Under the pieces are notes generated by a model. That model had not been told where the DNA came from. It did no database searches and saw only the letters and a list, made by a program, of their open reading frames with translations. The translations under genes and the position numbers were made by a program. This document shows positions 42,289 through 51,060 of a stretch of DNA of 64,000 bases, piece after piece. The stretch's first letter is position 1, and each line of letters opens with the position of its first letter. Source of the stretch: Denitrobaculum sp965232285 (lineage in GTDB: Bacteria > Pseudomonadota > Alphaproteobacteria > Kiloniellales > Kiloniellaceae); assembly GCA_965232285.1 (NCBI GenBank), contig CBDDPL010000004.1, forward strand, positions 1,798,001-1,862,000, read 5' to 3'.

Positions 42289-45200
42289 ATGTCACATTCT
42301 GATTTCGTTCATCTGCGCGTCCATTCCGCCTACTCGCTGTCCGAGGGGGCCATCAAGGTCAAGGAACTGATCGAGCTCTGCCGCAAGCATGACATGCCGG
42401 CGGCGGCGATCACCGATAGCTGTAACCTCTTCGGCACGCTCGAGTTCGCCTTTTCGGCCAAGGGCACGGGCCTGCAGCCCATCATCGGCTGTCAACTTGC
42501 CGTCAGCCGCAGCGATGTCGATGTCCGGACCGCCGTCCGGCCTGAGCCGGATCATCTGCCGGTTCTGGTGCAGAACGAAGCCGGCTATCTGAATCTGATG
42601 AAGCTGGTCTCCAAGGCTTTTCTGGAGACCGAGCCGGGCGATTCGCCGCAGGTCGATGTGGAAGCACTGGCTGCGCACTCCGAAGGCCTGCTGGCCATGA
42701 GCGGCGGTGCCGCCGGCGCGGTCGGTCGTCTGCTGAACGCGGGACAGAATGATGCGGCTGCGCAGGAACTGCAGCGGCTGGCCGGGATCTTTGAGGGGCG
42801 CTTCTACGTCGAGATCATGCGGCACGACCTGCCGGAAGAGAATGCCATCGAAGAGCGCCTGATCGATCTGGCCTATCGTCACGATCTGCCGCTGGTCGCC
42901 ACCAACGACGCTTTCTTCGCTGACGAAGGCATGTACCGGGCCCACGATTCCCTGCTGTGTATCGCCGAGGGGGCCTATGTCGCTCAGGACGAGCGCCGGA
43001 AGCTGACGGTCCAGCATCGCTTCAAGTCCGCGAAGGAGATGCGCGCGCTCTTCCAGGATCTGCCGGAGGCGGTCGACAACACCCTGGTGATCGCCCGGCG
43101 CTGTGCCTATTTCCCCGAGTTCGTGGCACCGATCCTGCCGGCCTTCACCACCGAAGCGGGACGCAGCGAGTCGGAGGAATTGCGCGCCCAGTCCGAGCAG
43201 GGCCTGGAGATGCGTCTCGAAACGCAGGTTTACACGGACGACATGGATGCGGCGGCGCGAGAGGAAACCGCGACCGCCTACCGGGAGCGCCTGAAATACG
43301 AGCTCGGTGTCATCGAGCAGATGGGCTTTCCCGGCTACTTCCTGATCGTCGCCGACTTCATCAAGTGGTCGAAGGCTCAGGGGATTCCCGTCGGGCCGGG
43401 CCGTGGCTCCGGCGCGGGCTCGGTGGTCGCCTGGGCGTTGACCATTACCGATCTGGACCCTCTGCGCTGGGGGCTGCTGTTCGAGCGCTTTCTCAATCCC
43501 GAGCGCGTGTCCATGCCTGACTTCGACGTGGACTTTTGTCAGGACCGCCGGGACGAGGTGATCAAGTACGTACAGGACAAGTACGGCCACGACCGGGTCG
43601 CGCAGATCATCACCTTCGGTAAGCTGCAGGCCCGGGCGGCCCTACGCGACGTGGGCCGCGTACTGCAGATGCCTTATCCGCAGGTCGACCGGCTCTGTAA
43701 GCTGGTGCCGAATAACCCCGCCAATCCTGTAACCCTGCAGGAAGCTATCGACGGTGAGCCGCAATTGCGCGATATGCGCCGCGATGACGAGTCGGTGGCG
43801 GCGCTGCTGGACACGGCGCTGAAGATCGAGGGGCTTTACCGCCATGCCTCGACCCACGCCGCCGGCGTGGTAATCGGGGACCGGCCGCTGGACGAGCTGG
43901 TGCCGCTCTACCGCGACCCGCGCTCCGACATGCCGGTGACCCAGTTCAACATGAAGTTCGTCGAGCAGGCGGGGCTGGTAAAGTTCGACTTCCTGGGCCT
44001 CAAGACCCTGACCGTCCTGCAGACCGCCTGCGACTTCATCCGGCGCAACGGCGCGGAGATCGATCTGGAAACCGTGCCGCTGGACGACAAGAAGTCCTTT
44101 GACATGCTCAGCCGGGGCGACACGGTCGGCGTGTTCCAGTTGGAATCCTCGGGCATGCGCGACGTGCTGAAACGCCTGCAGCCCGACCGCTTCGAGGACA
44201 TCATCGCCGTCGTGGCGCTCTACCGCCCGGGGCCGATGGACAACATCCCCAGCTATATCCGCCGCAAGCACGGCCAGGAGGAGCCCGATTACCTCTATCC
44301 GACGCTGGAAGGCATCCTGAAAGAGACCTACGGCATCATGATCTACCAGGAGCAGGTCATGCAGATCGCCCAGGTGCTTTCGGGCTATTCCCTGGGCGGC
44401 GCAGACCTGCTGCGGCGGGCCATGGGCAAGAAGATCAAGGCCGAGATGGAGGCGCAGCGGAAGATCTTCAACGACGGTGCGGTGAGCAACGGTGTCGGCG
44501 CGGAAAAGGCCGACGAGATCTTCGATCAGGTCAACAAGTTTGCCGGTTACGGCTTCAACAAGAGCCATGCGGCGGCCTATGCCCTGGTCGCCTATCACAC
44601 GGCTTATCTGAAGGCCAACTATCCGGTGGAGTTCCTGGCGGCCTCCATGACCTACGACATGAACAACACCGACAAGCTCAACATTTTCCGCCAGGAGCTG
44701 AGCCGGCTGAAAATTCCGCTGCTACCGCCGGATCTCAACCGCTCCAACGCGGATTTCAACGTCGAGGTCCTTGAGGACGGTGAGAAGGCGGTGCGTTACG
44801 CCCTGGCCGCAGTCAAGAATGTCGGCGAAGCTGCCATGGAAAGCGTGGTGGCCGAGCGGGCGGCCTCGGGCCCCTTCAAAGACATTGCGGATTTCGCCAA
44901 CCGGGTCGACTCCAAGTCGGTCAACAAGCGGCAAGTCGAAAATCTGTCTTCCGCCGGCGGCTTCGATGCGATTCTGGCTAACCGCCATAAGGTTTACAGC
45001 GGCGCCGACGTCATCATGCGCCATGCCGCGGTCGCCGCCAGCGAGCGTGAAAGTGCCCAGGTCAGTCTCTTCGGCGACGGGGCAGGGGGCGTTGTGAATT
45101 CCCTTTCGCTGCCGGACCTGCCGGACTGGCCGGAGATGGAACGCCTGAAGCGCGAATTTGATGCCATCGGGTTCTATCTTTCAGCGCATCCGCTGGACGC

Positions 45201-45762
45201 CTACAAAAAAGTGCTGGAGCGGCTGCGGACCAATTCAGCCGTGGAACTGCCCATTCACGCCAGGCGCCGGGATGCCGGCATTCTGCGCATGGCGGGGATC
45301 GTGATCGGCAAGCAGGAGCGCATGTCGCAGCGTGGCAACCGCTTCGCGTTCGTGCAGCTTTCCGATGCCACCGGCGTGGTCGAGGTTATGCTCTTCTCGG
45401 AGATCCTTCAGGCCTCACGGGAGCTGCTGGAGAGTGGCGAGCCCTTGATCGTGACCCTGACCGCCGATGCCCGTGACGGCGAAGACCCGCGCTTCCTGGC
45501 CCAGTCGATCCGCTTGTTGGATGAGGCTGCCGCCCAGACCGATGCCGGCCTGAAGCTCTATATGAATGACGATAAACCCTTGGAAAACCTGAAGTCTGTC
45601 CTGCAGCATCAGGCATCGCGCGGCAAGGGCAGGGTTTCTCTGGTGCTCGACCTGGAAGACGGTCAGGAGTTGGAATTGGAGCTGCCGGAGGCCTATCAGA
45701 TCTCGCCGGCGGTGCGGCAGGCGATCAAGGCCATTCCCGGCCTGATCGTTGAAGACGTTTAG
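42289..45762 (+). CDS. dnaE: DNA polymerase III alpha subunit
   Basis: The replicative polymerase, 1157 residues, DnaE1 type. The PHP domain starts at once (FVHLRVHSAYSLSEGAI). The polymerase active site has PDFDVDFCQDRRDEVI with Asp411 and Asp413; the third carboxylate lies in the GLVKFDFLGLKTL stretch. The fingers contain YNK-like FNKSHAAAYALVAYHTAYLKANYP. An OB domain follows near residues 1000-1080 (ILRMAGIVIG to FSEILQ). It follows lolD with 120 bp that contains a DnaA box. It is the only polymerase III gene here. Confidence 0.98.
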   Translation: MSHSDFVHLRVHSAYSLSEGAIKVKELIELCRKHDMPAAAITDSCNLFGTLEFAFSAKGTGLQPIIGCQLAVSRSDVDVRTAVRPEPDHLPVLVQNEAGYLNLMKLVSKAFLETEPGDSPQVDVEALAAHSEGLLAMSGGAAGAVGRLLNAGQNDAAAQELQRLAGIFEGRFYVEIMRHDLPEENAIEERLIDLAYRHDLPLVATNDAFFADEGMYRAHDSLLCIAEGAYVAQDERRKLTVQHRFKSAKEMRALFQDLPEAVDNTLVIARRCAYFPEFVAPILPAFTTEAGRSESEELRAQSEQGLEMRLETQVYTDDMDAAAREETATAYRERLKYELGVIEQMGFPGYFLIVADFIKWSKAQGIPVGPGRGSGAGSVVAWALTITDLDPLRWGLLFERFLNPERVSMPDFDVDFCQDRRDEVIKYVQDKYGHDRVAQIITFGKLQARAALRDVGRVLQMPYPQVDRLCKLVPNNPANPVTLQEAIDGEPQLRDMRRDDESVAALLDTALKIEGLYRHASTHAAGVVIGDRPLDELVPLYRDPRSDMPVTQFNMKFVEQAGLVKFDFLGLKTLTVLQTACDFIRRNGAEIDLETVPLDDKKSFDMLSRGDTVGVFQLESSGMRDVLKRLQPDRFEDIIAVVALYRPGPMDNIPSYIRRKHGQEEPDYLYPTLEGILKETYGIMIYQEQVMQIAQVLSGYSLGGADLLRRAMGKKIKAEMEAQRKIFNDGAVSNGVGAEKADEIFDQVNKFAGYGFNKSHAAAYALVAYHTAYLKANYPVEFLAASMTYDMNNTDKLNIFRQELSRLKIPLLPPDLNRSNADFNVEVLEDGEKAVRYALAAVKNVGEAAMESVVAERAASGPFKDIADFANRVDSKSVNKRQVENLSSAGGFDAILANRHKVYSGADVIMRHAAVAASERESAQVSLFGDGAGGVVNSLSLPDLPDWPEMERLKREFDAIGFYLSAHPLDAYKKVLERLRTNSAVELPIHARRRDAGILRMAGIVIGKQERMSQRGNRFAFVQLSDATGVVEVMLFSEILQASRELLESGEPLIVTLTADARDGEDPRFLAQSIRLLDEAAAQTDAGLKLYMNDDKPLENLKSVLQHQASRGKGRVSLVLDLEDGQELELELPEAYQISPAVRQAIKAIPGLIVEDV

Positions 45763-45827
45763 GGCGGCCAGGGCTGACCCGACGGCAAGCATTCCTTAAC
45801 CTGAATTTCACTTGCAATTGCGGCGTT

Positions 45828-45870
45828 GCGGGGCTAAGACCCCGCGCATAGCAACACACACGCGGGTTTT
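45828..45870 (+). promoter_or_regulatory. Alternative hairpins upstream of rpsB (leader or dnaE terminator)
   Basis: GCGGGG (45828-45833) pairs with CCCCGC (45840-45845). CCCGCG (45841-45846) can instead pair with CGCGGG (45861-45866), followed by TTTT. The two stems share bases 45841-45845, so they exclude each other, as in an attenuator. The second stem could also simply be the dnaE terminator. A possible promoter TTGCAA (45812) plus TAAGAC (45835) overlaps the first stem, so the leader reading depends on the real start site. Confidence 0.4.
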
Positions 45871-45960
45871 GCGGCGGCCGGGGAGAAATCCCGGTCTTCG
45901 ATCTGGTGTCCGGATTGTCCGGATGAACGGCCCGCGGAGGTAGAACCGGAGAAAGACTTT

Positions 45961-46863
45961 ATGGCGCTTCCGACCTTTACGATGCGTCAGCTCCTTGAAG
46001 CTGGCGTTCACTTTGGCCACACCACCCGTCGTTGGAACCCGAAGATGGCTCCCTACATCTTCGGCGAAAGAAACGGCATTCACATCATCGACCTGGAACA
46101 GACCGTTCCCCTGCTGCATCGGGGCCTTGCCTTCGTGCGCGAGGTGGTTGCCGGCGGCGGCCGCGTGCTCTTCGTGGGCACCAAGCGCCAGGCGAGCGAG
46201 CGGATGGCCGAAACCGCCAAGCGCTGCGGCCAGTACTACGTGAACCACCGCTGGCTGGGTGGCATGCTGACCAACTGGAAGACCATCTCCCAGTCGATCA
46301 AGCGCCTGCGCGACGTAGAGGCCCGTCTTGCGGAAGAGCAGACCGGTCTGACCAAGAAGGAACTGCTCAACCTGACCCGCGAGCGCGACAAGCTGGAGCG
46401 CGCACTGGGCGGCATCAAGGAAATGGGCGGCCTGCCTGACGTCATCGTGGTGATCGACACCAACAAGGAACACATCGCGATTGCCGAGGCCAAGACGCTG
46501 AACATTCCGGTGGTCGGTATCCTCGACTCCAACTCCAGTCCGGAAAACATCACCTTCCCGATTCCGGGCAACGACGATGCCATCCGGGCGATCAGCCTCT
46601 ACTGCGACCTGATGGCCGAGAGCGTGCTGGACGGCATTCAGCAGGAGCTCTCCGCGAGCGGTACGGACATCGGTGCGGCTGAGGAAGCCCCGGTTGAAAC
46701 CCTGCCGGAAGCTGCCGAGGCCACTGCCGAAGCTCCCGCCGCCGAGGAAGCCCCCGCTGCTGACGCTCCTGCGGCTGAAGCTCCGGCTGCTGAAGCTGCT
46801 CCGGAAGCCGAAGCTGCCCCTGCGGCCGAGGCGGAAGAAAAGACTGAAGCCGCGCAGGCCTAA
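45961..46863 (+). CDS. rpsB: 30S ribosomal protein S2
   Basis: A 300-residue S2. The N-terminal signature PTFTMRQLLEAGVHFGHTTRRWNPKM and the second signature IKEMGGLPDVIVVIDTNKEH-type segment are complete. The first about 235 residues are the normal protein. Residues 238-300 are an Ala/Pro/Glu-rich acidic tail, a frequent alphaproteobacterial extension. Two purine-rich stretches (GGAGG near 45936 and GGAG near 45948) precede the ATG. It leads the rpsB-tsf-pyrH-frr group. Confidence 0.97.
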   Translation: MALPTFTMRQLLEAGVHFGHTTRRWNPKMAPYIFGERNGIHIIDLEQTVPLLHRGLAFVREVVAGGGRVLFVGTKRQASERMAETAKRCGQYYVNHRWLGGMLTNWKTISQSIKRLRDVEARLAEEQTGLTKKELLNLTRERDKLERALGGIKEMGGLPDVIVVIDTNKEHIAIAEAKTLNIPVVGILDSNSSPENITFPIPGNDDAIRAISLYCDLMAESVLDGIQQELSASGTDIGAAEEAPVETLPEAAEATAEAPAAEEAPAADAPAAEAPAAEAAPEAEAAPAAEAEEKTEAAQA

Positions 46864-46886
46864 AGCCGCCGCCAGAGCTCATTTAG

Positions 46887-46917
46887 AACGGCGGCATCGG
46901 GCCGCCGTTCTTATAAC
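46887..46917 (+). terminator. Hairpin between rpsB and tsf
   Basis: A perfect 9-bp stem (AACGGCGGC 46887-46895 with GCCGCCGTT 46901-46909) with a 5-nt loop, followed by CTTATAA. The T run is poor, so partial termination or message processing is more likely than full stop. Confidence 0.5.
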
Positions 46918-46957
46918 AACCCCTTCATATCCCTCTGTTATTCGGAAAGACGATCAC

Positions 46958-47884
46958 ATGACCCAGATTACCGCAGCGCTCGTGAAGGAACTGCGCGAGT
47001 CGTCAGGCGCCGGCATGATGGACTGCAAGAAAGCGCTGACAGAGACTTCCGGCGACCTGGACGCCGCCGTTGACTGGCTTCGCAAGAAAGGCCTGGCCGC
47101 CGCGGCCAAGAAGGCCGGCCGGGTGGCCGCCGAAGGCCTCGTCGGTGTCGCTTCGGAAGGCACCAGCGGTGCCGTGGTCGAGGTGAATGCCGAGACCGAC
47201 TTCGTGGCCCGCAACGACACCTTCCAGGGTTTCGTCAGCAACTGCGCGAACCTGGCGCTGGGCGCCGGTGGCGACCTGGATGCGCTGCTCGCCACCAGCT
47301 ATCCCGAAACCGGCGCGGCGCTGTCTGACCAGCTCACCACCATGATCGCGAAGATCGGTGAGAACATGTCGATCCGCCGGACTGCTCAGTTCTCGGTCGA
47401 AAGCGGTGTCGTATCCTCCTACGTCCACAACCAGATCGCGCCGGGCCTCGGCAAGATCGGCGTGCTGGTCGCCCTGGAGTCCACCGGTGATGCCGCCCAG
47501 CTCGCCGCGCTCGGCAAGCAGCTTGCCATGCATGTGGCCGCCGCCCACCCGCAGGCCGTCGACAAGGATGACGTTGACGCCTCCGCGCTCGACCGCGAGC
47601 GTGACGTCCTGAGCGAACAGGCCCGGGCCAGCGGCAAGCCGGAAGAGATCATCGCCAAGATGGTCGAAGGCCGGCTGCGCAAGTATTACGAAGAAGTCTG
47701 CCTGCTCGAACAGACCTACGTGATCGATGGCGAGACCAAAGTTCGCAAAGTCATCGAGAACGCCGGGAAGGAACTCGGCGCACCGGTCAAGCTGACCGGT
47801 TTCGCGCGCTTCCAGCTCGGTGAAGGCATCGAGAAGGAAGAAGCCGACTTCGCCGCCGAGGTTGCTGCCACGCTCGGCAACTAA
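46958..47884 (+). CDS. tsf: Translation elongation factor Ts
   Basis: The nucleotide-exchange factor of EF-Tu, 308 residues. Starting at the ATG at 46958 (after GGAAAGACG), the N-terminal UBA-like domain reads ITAALVKELRESSGAGMMDCKKAL, and the core begins with the TDFVARN motif (in VNAETDFVARND) that contacts EF-Tu. The frame is open far upstream into rpsB, but the family start is clear. It is cytosolic. Confidence 0.97.
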   Translation: MTQITAALVKELRESSGAGMMDCKKALTETSGDLDAAVDWLRKKGLAAAAKKAGRVAAEGLVGVASEGTSGAVVEVNAETDFVARNDTFQGFVSNCANLALGAGGDLDALLATSYPETGAALSDQLTTMIAKIGENMSIRRTAQFSVESGVVSSYVHNQIAPGLGKIGVLVALESTGDAAQLAALGKQLAMHVAAAHPQAVDKDDVDASALDRERDVLSEQARASGKPEEIIAKMVEGRLRKYYEEVCLLEQTYVIDGETKVRKVIENAGKELGAPVKLTGFARFQLGEGIEKEEADFAAEVAATLGN

Positions 47885-47903
47885 GCGCGGTTCCGCAATA
47901 TCT

Positions 47904-47943
47904 GTCGCCTGGCCCGGCCATTGATCAGGTCGAACCAGGCGAC
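47904..47943 (+). repeat. Inverted repeat after tsf
   Basis: GTCGCCTGG (47904-47912) and CCAGGCGAC (47935-47943) form a 9-bp stem with a 22-nt loop 20 bp after the tsf stop. There is no T run. It may be a weak terminator or a processing site before pyrH. Confidence 0.4.
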
Positions 47944-48132
47944 GGCGGAAACTGGGCCCGGCTTCGCTGCGCAACCGGGTTTCGTGTATGATGCGCCGTC
48001 TTGCCGATTCGTCGCCTCATAGAAGACGCATTCGCCCGTCAGAAAACAGGCGGAGCCGGTGATCTGAAGCTTCAGGTCTTCCGGAAGAATGACTTAACCG
48101 GGGAACGAACCCCGACCATTTAAGGAGATCCC

Positions 48133-48861
48133 ATGGCCGAGAGTCCGAAATACAAGCGCGTGATGCTTAAGATTTCGGGAGAGGCCCTGATGGGGTCGCG
48201 GGAATACGGCCTTGATCCGGCCACGGTGCAGCAAATTGCGGGCGATGTCCGGGACGTGAGTCGGATGGGCATCGAGGTCTGCCTCGTCGTGGGCGGAGGC
48301 AACATCTTCCGGGGTCTTTCCGGTGCCGCGGCGGGCATGGAACGCTCGACGGCGGACTACATGGGGATGCTCGCCACGGTGATCAACTCGCTGGCGCTGC
48401 AGAACGCCCTGGAAAAGCTCGATGTGGACACCCGGGTGCTCTCGGCTATTCCCATGGCGACAGTGGCTGAGCCCTATATCCGGCGCCGCGCGGTGCGGCA
48501 CATGGAAAAGGGCCGGGTCGTGATCTTCGGCGCCGGGACCGGAAATCCTTTCTTTACTACGGATACTGCTGCTGCCCTGCGTGCGTCCGAGATGAACTGC
48601 AACATTTTGCTTAAGGGCACCAAGGTTGACGGCGTCTACGATGCCGATCCGACCAAGGTTCCCGACGCCAAGCGCTATGACTGCTTGACCTACATGCAGG
48701 TTCTCACTCAGGATTTAGGGGTAATGGATCATTCGGCCATTTCCCTGGCGCGGGAGAATTCGATTCCCATTGCGGTTTTTTCGATCTACGAAGCAGGGGC
48801 TTTCGCGGATGTTCTTCGCGGAAATGGCAGATTCACCATCGTTCAGCATGATTGTGCATAG
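48133..48861 (+). CDS. pyrH: Uridylate kinase (UMP kinase)
   Basis: Phosphorylates UMP to UDP in pyrimidine synthesis; the bacterial enzyme is a hexamer activated by GTP. It has 242 residues. The amino-acid-kinase motifs are LKISGEALMG, VVGGGNIFRG, GTGNPFFTTDTAAALRA and LKGTKVDGVYDADP. A TAAGGAG ribosome site lies 6 bp before the ATG. frr follows 13 bp later. Confidence 0.97.
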   Translation: MAESPKYKRVMLKISGEALMGSREYGLDPATVQQIAGDVRDVSRMGIEVCLVVGGGNIFRGLSGAAAGMERSTADYMGMLATVINSLALQNALEKLDVDTRVLSAIPMATVAEPYIRRRAVRHMEKGRVVIFGAGTGNPFFTTDTAAALRASEMNCNILLKGTKVDGVYDADPTKVPDAKRYDCLTYMQVLTQDLGVMDHSAISLARENSIPIAVFSIYEAGAFADVLRGNGRFTIVQHDCA

Positions 48862-48874
48862 TGAGGTATAAGCC

Positions 48875-49435
48875 GTGTCACAGGATCCTGACCTAAGCGA
48901 CATCAAACGGCGCATGGATGGTGCGCTGGACGCACTGCAAAAGGAATTCGGCGGTCTGCGTACCGGCCGGGCGTCGGCGGGCCTGCTGGAACCGATCATG
49001 GTGGAGGCTTATGGCTCCAACATGCCGATCAATCAGGTGGGCACGATCGGCGTGCCGGAAGCACGCATGATCACGGTGCAGGTCTGGGACCGCTCCATGG
49101 TGGGAGCGGTGGAAAAAGCCATTCGCGAATCCGGGTTGGGCCTCAATCCCTCGCCCGACGGCCAGCTCGTGCGGGTTCCGATTCCGCCGCTGTCCGAAGA
49201 ACGGCGCGTTGAGCTGACCAAGATTGCCGGCAAGTACGCTGAGCAGAGCCGCGTGGCGGTGCGCAACGTTCGGCGTGATGGCATGGAGATGCTGAAGAAG
49301 ATGGAGAAGGACGGCGATATTTCGCAGGACGAGCACCATCTCTGGAATGACGAAATCCAGTCTCTGACCGACCAGCATATCAAACAGATCGACGAAGCTT
49401 TCGCCCAGAAGGAAGAAGAGATCCTGCAGGTTTAG
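48875..49435 (+). CDS. frr: Ribosome recycling factor
   Basis: Splits the post-termination ribosome together with EF-G. It has 186 residues, the family length. Conserved parts are FGGLRTGRASAGLLEPIMVEAYGS at the N-terminal bundle, and RVAVRNVRRDGMEMLKKMEKDGDIS in the long helices. The start is a GTG, 13 bp after pyrH. Confidence 0.97.
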   Translation: MSQDPDLSDIKRRMDGALDALQKEFGGLRTGRASAGLLEPIMVEAYGSNMPINQVGTIGVPEARMITVQVWDRSMVGAVEKAIRESGLGLNPSPDGQLVRVPIPPLSEERRVELTKIAGKYAEQSRVAVRNVRRDGMEMLKKMEKDGDISQDEHHLWNDEIQSLTDQHIKQIDEAFAQKEEEILQV

Positions 49436-49487
49436 AGTTTAGGATCTATCAGGGGCAGTTCGAGCTAGGGGTCGCAGGCACAGCTTC

Positions 49488-50222
49488 ATGGACACGCTGC
49501 AGTCATTTTCGGGCGAAAAGCCGAAGCATATTGCTGTCATCATGGACGGCAACGGTCGCTGGGCCAATGCCCGGGGCCTGCCACGGACAGCCGGGCACCG
49601 TCAGGGGGCCGAGTCGGTGCGGCGCATCGTCGAAGCCGCGATCAAACTCGAGATTCCTTATCTCACCCTCTACGGCTTTTCTTCGGAGAACTGGAGCCGC
49701 CCCATGGCCGAGGTCGAGGACCTCATGGGGCTGTTGCGGCGCTATCTGCGGAGTGAGCTGGCAAAATTCCACGAGAACGGTATCCGTCTGCGGGTGATCG
49801 GGCAGCGAGAGCGTCTGCCAGGCGATATCGTGCGCCTGATCGAGGATGCGGAAGCCACGACCCGCAACAACGGCCGTCTGAGCCTTGTCATGGCGCTGAG
49901 CTATGGCGGGCGGCAGGATATTACGACCGCGGCGCGCAGGCTTGCCGCGGCGGTCGCTGCCGGTGAGATCAAGCCGGAAGAGGTGGATGAAACCCGCTTC
50001 GGCAGTTATCTCTCGACTCATGGGATTCCCGACCCGGACCTTCTTATCCGGACCTCAGGCGAGCAGCGGATCAGCAATTTCCTTCTGTGGCAGTCGGCCT
50101 ATACCGAGCTTGTTTTCCTGGAGAAGCTGTGGCCCGACTTTGATGAGGGCGATCTCGCCGACGCAATCAGAGAATATCAACGGCGTGATCGGCGTTTCGG
50201 TGCGGCAGCAGGTTCTGGATAG
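49488..50222 (+). CDS. uppS: Undecaprenyl pyrophosphate synthase (isoprenyl transferase)
   Basis: A cis-prenyltransferase of 244 residues that makes the C55 lipid carrier for cell-wall and O-antigen synthesis. HIAVIMDGNGRWANARG (catalytic Asp in MDGN) and GHRQGAESVRRIVEAA form the pyrophosphate site, and DLLIRTSGEQRISNFLLWQ with YTELVF closes the family signature. It is followed at once by cdsA. Confidence 0.96.
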   Translation: MDTLQSFSGEKPKHIAVIMDGNGRWANARGLPRTAGHRQGAESVRRIVEAAIKLEIPYLTLYGFSSENWSRPMAEVEDLMGLLRRYLRSELAKFHENGIRLRVIGQRERLPGDIVRLIEDAEATTRNNGRLSLVMALSYGGRQDITTAARRLAAAVAAGEIKPEEVDETRFGSYLSTHGIPDPDLLIRTSGEQRISNFLLWQSAYTELVFLEKLWPDFDEGDLADAIREYQRRDRRFGAAAGSG

Positions 50223-50223
50223 C

Positions 50224-51021
50224 ATGAGCCCTCTGGGGCAACGGGTCCTGGCGGCCGTCGTGCTGGCGCCGCCGGTTCTGTTCGACCTTTATCTCGGCTC
50301 CCCCTACAGCGACCTTCTGATCATTCTGGCCGCGGGCATCTGCGCCTGGGAGTGGGCGCGGCTCTGTCAGCGTGGCACCTTGACGTCGAGTGGCTGGGCC
50401 ATGATCGCCTCGGTCGTGTCCTCGGTTTCGGTGGCTGCCATTGGCCACCATGAGATCGCCGCCTGGATCGTGGTCGCCGGCGCCATGGGCGTTGCCGTGA
50501 TCGCGGCCAAGCGTCAGGAAGAAGGGGCGGCTTGGAGTGTCGCAGGCGTGATCTATCTCTCCTGGTCCTGCATCGCCTTTGCCTGGCTTCTGAACAGCGA
50601 ATCGATCGGTCTTATTGGCATTTTTTGGCTGCTTTTCGTGGTCTGGGGCACCGACACCGGGGCTTATTTCGCAGGGCGCACCTTTGGCGGACCAAAACTG
50701 GCGCCGCGCTTCAGCCCGAACAAAACCTGGTCGGGTCTGATCGGCGGTGCCGTTGTGGCGGCCATCGTCGGTGCCATCGCATCACAGTGGCTCCAGGTCG
50801 CGCCCTTCTGGTTTCTGGTGTTCGGAAGTGCGGCGCTTGCTGTCGTGGCACAGGCCGGCGATCTCTTCGAGTCGAGCCTGAAGCGACAGTTCGGCGCGAA
50901 GGATGCGAGCAATCTCATTCCGGGGCACGGCGGGCTTCTGGACCGCATAGACGGCCTGCTGGCCGCAAGCCTGGCGGTCGCCGCCGTCTTGTGGCTGGGC
51001 GGCAGGCTGTCCGGTCTGTAG
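50224..51021 (+). CDS. cdsA: Phosphatidate cytidylyltransferase
   Basis: Makes CDP-diacylglycerol from phosphatidate and CTP. The 265-residue product has about seven hydrophobic helices. The family signature SxxKRxxxxKDxxxxxPGHGGxxDRxD is present as SSLKRQFGAKDASNLIPGHGG followed by LLDRIDG. The ATG at 50224 is 1 bp after the uppS stop; the frame stays open upstream within uppS, and a GTG at 50199 would also be possible. Confidence 0.94.
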   Translation: MSPLGQRVLAAVVLAPPVLFDLYLGSPYSDLLIILAAGICAWEWARLCQRGTLTSSGWAMIASVVSSVSVAAIGHHEIAAWIVVAGAMGVAVIAAKRQEEGAAWSVAGVIYLSWSCIAFAWLLNSESIGLIGIFWLLFVVWGTDTGAYFAGRTFGGPKLAPRFSPNKTWSGLIGGAVVAAIVGAIASQWLQVAPFWFLVFGSAALAVVAQAGDLFESSLKRQFGAKDASNLIPGHGGLLDRIDGLLAASLAVAAVLWLGGRLSGL

Positions 51022-51060
51022 TATGGCGGAGCCCGACGTGAACAGCAGCCGAGAGCCGCA

